NCBI RefSeq assembly: GCF_000315625.1
Contig: NW_005434429.1
Span: 1 to 22,161 of the forward strand
DNA from: Guillardia theta CCMP2712
Lineage: Eukaryota > Cryptophyceae > Pyrenomonadales > Geminigeraceae
Reading direction: 5' to 3'
Length of the DNA stretch: 22,161 nucleotides
Under the pieces are notes generated by a model. That model searched no databases and was not told where the DNA came from. It saw nothing but the letters and a program-made list of their open reading frames with translations. The position numbers and the translations under genes were made by a program. This document shows, one piece after another, positions 15,361-22,161 of this stretch (position 1 is the first letter of the stretch; each line of letters begins with the position of its first letter).

Positions 15361-17377
15361 CGGATTGAAATGAGTAGTACGGGTCCTTTGAATGCTGAAA
15401 AGTGGGTGGGGGTCATCTCTGAATGGGATTGGGTGGGTGTAGAGCAACGCCGGGGGTACGACGAACAAGTTCAATCTCCTAGTACCTCCTGGGATGCCTG
15501 AAAGGGGGTAGGTTTGTGAGGGTGATAGGGGTGGAGAATTAACGGGAGGGGTGGTAAGGGAAACCCTCCCGGTAGTATGTGTTCAGGGTCGGGTCAGGGC
15601 GTGTTTCGGGTGTAGGGACGGTGAAGGGGTTATTTGTACCGGGTTATAAAGCTTACTGTGAACTGAGGGGAAGGTGGGTAGTGAGATAACTCAAGGGGGT
15701 AGGGGTAGAAAGAATCCGGGAACAGGTGGATGAAAAGAAGGAATCGGGGAGACATATGGGTGGTACAAACGTGGGGGTGGGTAGCGGCTATCTACAGTAG
15801 GGGTGTATTAATGTGGAGGAGGGGGTGGGTCGTCCAACGGACGTACAGAACAGGAGCTTGTACTGTACCCGTCCCTTAGACTGAAATAGTACCGGTATTT
15901 CAAAGAGAAATCGAACCGGTCCATCTAACTTATCATTCAGGGGTGGGAGCTGATAGTGAGTTTCCTACTACCGGATAGGCTAAAATTGGTTGTAGTGGAA
16001 TAGGACCCTGTATGTAGGAATTTGGAGGGGGTGGGGTGATGATTTAGGGGTGGAAGGGTACTGCAAACGTGTAAGCCGGGGTAGTGTACGATCAATGTGG
16101 GGTACATCAAAATATGTTTGTATTTTTTTCTATCTATGACGGGGTATTTTGATATAAAATATGTGGTGTGGGTTTGGACTAGGGGGTAGGGGTCATATTG
16201 TCCACGGGAGGCAAGGCCTGCAAGGTAAGCTGATAGAGAAGGGTCATTGCGTAGGGTGGGGTTGTGGTTTGCTATGGCGGCAGAGCGAAATTTGAAGGAG
16301 GGCAAAGAACTTGGCAGCAAGTAGAAAAAGAAAAGAGAGGGGGAAGGAGGGAGAGTTCAGGAAGGAAGTGAAAGATTATGAATGTGCTCACGAATCAGGA
16401 GAATAGTAAAGAGTAGAACGACATAGAAGGGGACAATCAGGGCTGGAAGTCAGTGGGGAATGGTGGATGAAGTGTTGACAATACAAGCAGAAGAGGAATC
16501 AAAGGAAGGCGAACATGGACGAACAGCAAGAATAAACATCGTTTGCAGAAAGCTTGAGTGGAGAAGTAGTGAATGATACGAATCAGAGCTAGGGTAAAAT
16601 TTGTACGGTCTGTGTGACTCCAGCAGTTTCATCAGGACTAAGTGTAGGAATACCATGAGAGCATGGTTGTCAGGGTCAATCTTAGACGATTATCTTCATT
16701 TGTGGAGTCAACAACAACAAACTCGATCAGAAATCAGAAGGGCAGGAAAAGAATTAGCGTACATGCCTCTGATTGTTATGTGGGGAGGTTCTTGACTTTG
16801 CGCCAACACCTGCCCGACTCACGCTCACGGCCTGGCAATCTTTAGTTTCTGATAGGGGAGCAGCCGTGATATGCATGTAGCTTGTGTAGATTGAGAGAAG
16901 GTTTCAAATACCGCTCCATGGTAAAAGCTAAACTTGAGCAGAATCAAGTCCCTGAGTGGGAGGTCCTCAGTGTATGGGTGTGTGCTAGGTGATCATATTC
17001 CATTCCGATCGATGAAACTCTGAATAGAAAGGCTTGCTAGACTTGTTGTATCATATGGAAATTACATATAGTTGATTTCTCTTACACATTGATCGATTTG
17101 TCTTGTTTCACCTCCTCACTCCCCCAGTGCCTGTTCGGCCTCATCGGTTGTTTGCATGTGCATGGGTGTTGGAATGGAGAACAAGTGTCTCGAATGAGAT
17201 ATGTTGAATACGATGCAAAGCTATGAGAGCTTTGTCTGGACATCGTGTTGATCGGCCTAATGCTGTTTGTTCCAGCTCGTTTCTCTTGTGTGTCAAGCTC
17301 CTTGTTTGGAGCACGTACTTGTCGGCTATCCCTCTCGGAGCGAATGACACTGGTTCAAAAGAGGACTAATGCTTCCG
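15361..17377. other. G-rich then mixed intergenic stretch
   Basis: From about 15390 to 16290 the plus strand is G-rich and C-poor with frequent GGGGT and GGGTG words. It includes GGGTAGGGGT at 15697-15706 and 16184-16193, the reverse complement of the motif at 2027, 4807 and 5036. Purine-rich sequence follows to about 16560, then ordinary-looking sequence. Short minus frames here are Pro/Ser/His-rich with no domain. An AAACTTGAGCAGAATCAAGT near 16930 resembles the stem at 5452. No gene is supported. The promoter of the 17378 gene presumably lies near the right end. Confidence 0.5.
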
Positions 17378-19305
17378 ATGATCGATAGACAGGTTGGTAC
17401 CTGAACTGTAGGTCTGAGAATCTCACTCTCTTCCAGCAGACAGAATGTGACTCTGCAAACAAGAATGAGAGAGGGTTAGAACCTCAGGTCGAAGGGGCGG
17501 TGGAATCCATCAAGGACTGGTCTCAATCACAGGATGTAAACGATCAGCATATCTCTCAGAGCATGGCGGTGCCTGAAAGAGAGTCCAAGGCGAATGAGGA
17601 ACTGGGTTCTTCCGCGGTGCAGCTCATTGACTGTGAGCAAACAGGTTGGTGGATGTAAAGAAATTTGTGATGCTTTTGTTGATCGTTTCCCGTAGCAGAG
17701 GATGTCTTGTCCAACTTTCCATTCCAGCGAAAACAGTCTATGATCTTGTACGTGGCACCGGCGGAACCGATAAGGGATAAGAAGGGAAACACTAGCAGAG
17801 GGACAAATACGGGGCCAGGAGCCCATTTGCCATGTGCACTGCAGGAACGAAGGGGGTCGGACGATATCTCTTTCTGCATTCCCAGTGCTCCTCAGATGGG
17901 TCGTGCGTTCATGCAACGTCTGCCCAGGTTGAGGCTCCCTTGTTGGACTACAAATCTCTCACTCCCTTTCTCCAGCATCGGTATGGACTGCACCCAGCCT
18001 TATACTCACCAGGCAGGGGGTGCGCGAGAGCTGAAACGGTTTTCCAAAACCATCGTGGCAAAGCCGTGCAGCTCACGCGAGGCCTGGTTTTACGAGACAG
18101 TAGCTTCAAGGTAGCCATGGATGGTGATCCCAGACCTTTCCGCTGACTCTTCACAGCATGAATCCTTTCACTCCTGAGTGCCATGGACTGCGAAAAGGAC
18201 GAGATGGCGGCAGCGCGGCGACCTTGATCTTGCTCGAAGACTTGACATTGGGCTTCCGATGCCCGTAAGCCGAATTGTAACTGAGCTGGTGGGACGTTAA
18301 CTCGCTCGTCAGTTGCGTTCTCGACGTCAAGATGGGAGTGTGTACTGCTGCACCTGACCGAAGTGAATCGAAACGACTTTCTTGTGAAGCAAAGGATAAG
18401 ATCACTACAACTGGAAGCATCGGTGCTAGAATCTGTGGGCTCCGAGTCTACCAGGTGCAAGTGCTTGTCGGAATTTTGCTGGGCTGACGAAGTGCAGGTC
18501 AAATCACACGAATATAGAATGCTTGACAAACATTGGGGAAAGAATTTAACGTTCCAAGATTTTAGTGAAGGCATGCAAAGTATGGCCAGTTCTACTCTGC
18601 AACCAGTTGTCTTCCTTATTTTCTCTTGTGCAGTTTTCTTTAATAATGGAGTGCGAATCAGAAGACGAATAGCGCACAGGATGTTGGAATTACTGAAACC
18701 GATAGCTAGGATGATGGAATCTGTCAAGTACAGGTCAACTGAGCTAGGCGCCGCCTTGATCGCTGATATCTTTGTCAGATTCTACGCTAGTTCCATCCTC
18801 TTCATCTATGAGGGCCTGGAAGAACACCCGTCGGACGCTGGGGTGGATGAAATGGAAGAACCAGCCCACGAGGATCACATTGAATCGGACGCGCAAGTGG
18901 TGGAAAGCATCGACCCTTCCAAGAATGTGTCGCAAGGGCAGCATACGGATGCAGATCCGAACTTCGATTCGGCTAAGAATGCTGAGTCCATTCAGAAGGA
19001 GGTAACGATAGCCTTGTGCTGTTGGGCCATAGAGGGCGACCTGACAGTTGGCTGGGACAGAATCAGGGGCTGTATGCGCGGATTGACGAGAATGCGAGGA
19101 TAGAGGCTCGTATGATTGACTTCGCTCATGTGTTTCCGCTGGAGGGCACCATCGAGCACAGGTTGCGCCCTCCCTCTTTCTGCAACGTTTTGATTGATAC
19201 CTGTACAGGGATGAATCGTACCTGTGTGGTCTAAAGAACTTGATGGCTGTGCTGGAGGGCATTGGAGATGGGCAGGAGCCATCGAAGATCAATGTGAGAG
19301 AATGA
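17378..19305 (+). CDS. Inositol polyphosphate kinase, IP6K/IPMK family
   Basis: These enzymes phosphorylate inositol polyphosphates; the IP6K branch makes the pyrophosphate InsP7 from InsP6. Eleven exons: 17378-17392, 17437-17644, 17696-17927, 17976-18110, 18157-18264, 18313-18454, 18498-18579, 18634-18733, 18779-19001, 19061-19161 and 19209-19305; introns 43-59 nt; 480 residues. Family motifs in order: HQAGG (163-167), IVAKP, SREAWFYE, PFTPECHG, LILLEDLTLGF (about 219-229), the signature PCVLDVKMG (233-241, the PxxxDxKxG pattern with Asp237 and Lys239), CGLRVYQ (274-280), FYASSILFIYEG (about 342-353), MIDFAH with metal-binding Asp435, and DESYLCGLKNL. CGLRVYQ and FTPECHG look more like IP6K than IPMK. 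Residues 1-150 are an unrecognised extension, and 354-415 an acidic insert. Exons 1-3 are less certain; an in-frame ATG at 17983 would give a 326-residue core kinase. Confidence 0.9.
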
Positions 19306-20003
19306 GAGCAAGGAGGACAAGGAGGAAGTGAAGAATGAGAGAAGTGAAGAAGAACAGAAGGAAGGAGTAGGGAAATTGTGGAGGAGAGGAAGAGGAGAGA
19401 GGAGAGGGATGAGGGGTTCTGACATCTGCCTTAGATTCACAACTATACCAATGATGCTCGACTACATCGGCACTGCTTGTATCCCACCCTCGTCGTGCTG
19501 CTCGCCGCTGACCGTCTCCTCCAGGTGCGCGAAGGGCCAGTCCGAGCGAGAGGCTCTCGGAGTCCTGGACTCACGTACCTTCGGTAAGGAGGAGGAAGCA
19601 AAGTTGTGGAGGTCTTGGGGGGTGTAACGGAAGAGGAGGACAAACGGTGGTTAACTGACGGTTGGTTCAGTCAACGACATTGAGGAGAATGAAAACAGAG
19701 ACTGTTCGACTCTCCTGCCATAATCCTGGTGATAACTTGACTTAACTGTGAGTGAAGAAAGGAACTTGCCATCAAAGCAAATGGCATCATCTCCGCCGGG
19801 CTACAACCGGCGATTGACGACCGCCACCGCCATGCGGCAGCCTGCTGACTCAGCAGACTGAGCCGCCGCGGCTCGGCCCGGCGTGAAAGGCCTGGGCTAA
19901 GTTGCAATCTTCAATCAGCCTGCACCGTAAGAACTGGGTTAGCGAGGGGTAAGATTTGTTGTCTAAGTTATCAAGAATCGGAAAGAAAGGTTTTTATATG
20001 ATG

Positions 20004-20033
20004 TATCACTATCACTATCACTATCACTGTCAC
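20004..20033. repeat. TATCAC hexanucleotide repeat
   Basis: About five tandem TATCAC units, the last altered to TGTCAC. Confidence 0.9.
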
Positions 20034-20395
20034 TACCTCTGTGATTGATCGCTGTGATGGAAGTGGTGTAACGACGCTGTACCTGTTACAAAGCACTCCA
20101 CTGTTACCAAAGTGACGCGGCTCTGAGCTAGCCGCAACTTCGGCTTGTTTGATTCCCATCGCATTCTCCCTTGAACGAGCGGTCATCCGCTACTCGTCTC
20201 TTGCTCTCTGCTGCTTCTTCCCATCCTCCTTGTCTCTCTGTCTTCCAACGCGTCAAGTTGACTGGGAGAATGTGTTGCTCGCCAGGACCGCCCACGTCAA
20301 CCTGTGGGTGGGGTACATTTCAAGGAAAATAGGGGGTAGAGGTGGTGCGAGCCGTTGGGTCGCGGTCGAGTCAAGATAATGCCGCAGTTTCGGCG

Positions 20396-20442
20396 AGGAG
20401 GGAGGGAGGGAGGGAGGGAGGGAGGGAGGGAGGGAGGGAGGT
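20396..20442. repeat. GGGA tetranucleotide repeat (G-quadruplex candidate)
   Basis: About eleven tandem GGGA units on plus. Runs of three G separated by single A satisfy the usual G-quadruplex pattern. It lies about 150 bp upstream of the EF-hand gene start, on the coding strand. Confidence 0.9.
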
Positions 20443-20592
20443 AAGAGATGGATGCGATGACGAAGGATGTGAAGGAAGGCCAAGAATATAAGTGAATGTG
20501 AAGAGTGAAGACGAGCAGAGGTCATTCACAATCAGAAGACATTATTGACATCTCTACACATCTCTACCTGACATAGACTTATCTCAGCCGCC

Positions 20593-22161
20593 ATGGCGCC
20601 GTCGTTCGCTAGGAAACCGTCGTCAAGAGTCGCCACAGGGAGGACCAACAGAACTTCGCATTCTGAGCCGAACAGGTTCTGTTGCACGCTCTACTTCAGT
20701 TGTTGCTAAACCTCCTCCTCCCATGCAGCCCTGCCGCTACTCCTGGTGGAGATACTGTCGGACCGAGAGGACAAAGCAGTCAAGGACGAGCTCGACCTTC
20801 TCCTCTCCCTCTTCCAGGCTCGCAGAGCTGGAGAAGCAGGGATGACGGCAACGAGGGGAGTGTGGGAAGTCGAGGCAGGAAGAGCATCGTCAACATTCGA
20901 GATCGCATCGCCAACGAGCTCAAAGACAAATTCGACCAGCACATCTTGATAGACAAGTACTTTTACACTTCTCTCCTCCTCCTTTCATCTTCTTCTCCGC
21001 TCACGCTGCTCCTCTCGTCTCCCCTCACCGTGTTTCGTGACTTTTCTTACCCCTGCTTACCTGCTTCTTTCTCTTCTCTCCTCCGTACCTCGCCCTCCCT
21101 TCCTTCACCCTCCACTCCCTCCTTATCCTCCCTACCGCGTCCTGCCTTCCTTCCTGCTCCTCTCCCTTCTCTCTTGTCTTCCCTTCCTCCCCGCGGCAGG
21201 GATCGTCCAGAGTTTTGCCCTCACGCTCTGGCAGGCTCTACGATAAAATCTACCGCAACACATCGCGAACCCGCGAGGCCTTTCGGAGCTTCGACCCGGA
21301 GGTCAGTCGAGCTTGCAAGGGAGGAGCAGGAGGGAAAGGGGGAGCAGGAGAGTAGTGGGTTCAACGAGGGAGAGAAGAAGCGAGAGAATCTGGTTCAGAC
21401 AGTGGGAAGCGAAAGGAACATAGGTAGGAGACGGGAGGAAATGAAAGGAAGTGAAGGCGGTGATTGTGAACGAGGAGGAAGAAGAGGGAGGAGCGGCATG
21501 GAAGGAGAGGGAAGGGGAGGAGGGGAAGGAGGAGGGGGCTCGGAATGACACCGGGGGCAGGGGAAGGGGAACGTTCCGCTGGAGCAATTCTTCCAGTCTG
21601 TGGGCCTGCGGTACAACATGATCTTCTCGGAGCGAGAGAAATATCTTCTGCGTGCGTACATGGACAAGAACAAGGATGGCACGATAGACTACAAGGAATT
21701 TCTGGACCACTTCGACCATCCTTACAACGTCTACCACAAGGCCGTCCAGCCCGACCTCCCTCCTCCTCCCTCCGCCCCCCGCACCTCCCACAGCAACAGG
21801 GTGAGGTCGAGCCCGAGCTACCCGGCCAAGTCGCAGAGATCGCAGAGGGCGGAGGAGGAGGAGAAGGAGAGGGACGCGCTTGTGCGGAAGATCCGGCAGA
21901 AGCTGTCGGCAGGGAACAAGCGGCTGCAGCGGATTTTCAACCACATTGACGACAACGGGGACGGGTTCCTGACGGCATCTGAGCTGAAGAAGGGCCTCAA
22001 GGATATGGGCTTCGAACTGAACGAGCAGGAGCTTCACTTCCTCGTTGACTTCGTTGACTCAGGAGGGCTAGGGAGGAGGAGGAGGAGGAGGAGGGAGGAG
22101 GAGGAGGAGGAGGAGGAGGAGGAGGGAGGTAGGGTTGGGAGGGGGAGGACGGAAGGGAGCG
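20593..22161 (+). CDS. EF-hand calcium-binding protein (3' end beyond window)
   Basis: Exons: 20593-20675, 20729-20956, 21235-21301, and 21561 to at least about 22050. The start ATG lies in GCCGCCATGG, a strong initiation context. Phases agree throughout (83, 311 and 378 coding bases at the first three junctions). Residues 1-75 are Ser/Arg/Gly/Pro-rich. A helical segment follows (SIVNIRDRIANELKDKFDQ), then LYDKIYRNTSRTREAF. EF loops seen: DPEGKGNVPLEQ (exon 3/4 junction; Gly in place of one acid, probably weak), DKNKDGTIDYKE and DDNGDGFLTASE; the last two have full calcium-ligand patterns. A Pro/Ser linker and charged AEEEEKERDALVRKIRQKL segment separate loops two and three. A fourth hand would be expected after LHFLVDFVDS, but the sequence there turns into GGA repeat, so an exon end is likely nearby. 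Introns of 278 and 259 nt are much longer than elsewhere in the window. I cannot assign a subfamily. Confidence 0.78.
22067..22132. repeat. GGA trinucleotide run at the window end
   Basis: Tandem GGA with a few GGGA interruptions, directly after the third EF-hand segment. It reads as Arg then Glu if translated in frame, but is more likely intronic. Confidence 0.85.

Larger units (their letters stand above)
19306..20592. other. Intergenic between the kinase and EF-hand genes
   Basis: Purine-rich to about 19410, then mixed. A plus open frame near 19437-19627 follows a plausible acceptor (TGCCTTAG, ending at 19436), and the kinase's last exon contains AAT|GTGAGA. An alternative kinase 3' end spliced into it is conceivable but unsupported by homology. 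A GC patch lies at about 19797-19890, a TATCAC repeat at 20004-20033 and a GGGA repeat at 20396-20442. No gene is recognised. Confidence 0.5.

Noticed and set aside
14831-15373. 180-residue plus frame in the GC island
   Set aside because: Stop codons are depleted by GC content, the opposite strand is also open, and no motif is present.
17832-18146. Alternative plus frame overlapping the 5' exons of the inositol kinase
   Set aside because: It reads plausibly to about 18010 but then overlaps the clearly conserved kinase frame (HQAGG, KP, REAWFYE) out of phase and joins to nothing.
17948-18727. 259-residue minus frame
   Set aside because: It is antisense to the kinase exons, which carry the PxxxDxKxG signature in phase on plus.
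20682-21548. 288-residue continuous plus frame
   Set aside because: Its first part is EF-hand gene exon 2, but it then reads through intron 2 and crosses exon 3 in the wrong frame; splicing at 20956/21235 restores the EF-hand pattern.
21303-22037. 244-residue minus frame rich in Leu/Pro/Ser
   Set aside because: It is antisense to the EF-hand exon and its purine-rich intron.

Overview
The window is nuclear DNA from a eukaryote, most likely a protist. All five well-supported genes are split into many exons by very short introns, mostly 42-60 nt with GT...AG ends. These exon chains were built by hand from splice signals, reading frame and family motifs. Codon phase is preserved through every chain. 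The DNA between genes is full of simple repeats, GC-rich islands and dispersed short motifs. A secretory-type leader on a Trm1 homologue would suit a secondary-plastid alga such as a cryptophyte, but that is an inference; nothing here fixes the lineage.

Layout: 1-2413 is repeat-rich with at most doubtful exons. 4542-2414 (minus) encodes a C2-domain protein with a proline-rich middle and a Tyr/Gln-rich tail of 14-residue repeats. 4543-7687 is intergenic and holds repeats and a hairpin. 10157-7688 (minus) is a Trm1 tRNA (guanine-26) dimethyltransferase. 10158-11719 is purine-rich. 11720-11988 (plus) may be a tiny two-exon gene. 14471-12117 (minus, 17 exons) is an ERLEC1/OS-9-type ER lectin with two MRH domains. 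14472-17377 holds a GATC-rich microsatellite, a GC island and a G-rich tract. 17378-19305 (plus, 11 exons) is an inositol polyphosphate kinase of the IP6K/IPMK family. 19306-20592 is intergenic. 20593 to beyond the right edge (plus) is an EF-hand calcium-binding protein.

The genes are ordinary scattered eukaryotic genes: tRNA modification, ER quality control, inositol pyrophosphate signalling and calcium/lipid binding. No operon or shared pathway is evident. The points most worth a second look are the unrecognised C2/repeat protein, three introns with non-GT donors (two GC-AG and one apparent GA-AG), and the unusual N-terminus of the Trm1 homologue. I found no tRNA, rRNA, CRISPR array or convincing transposon.
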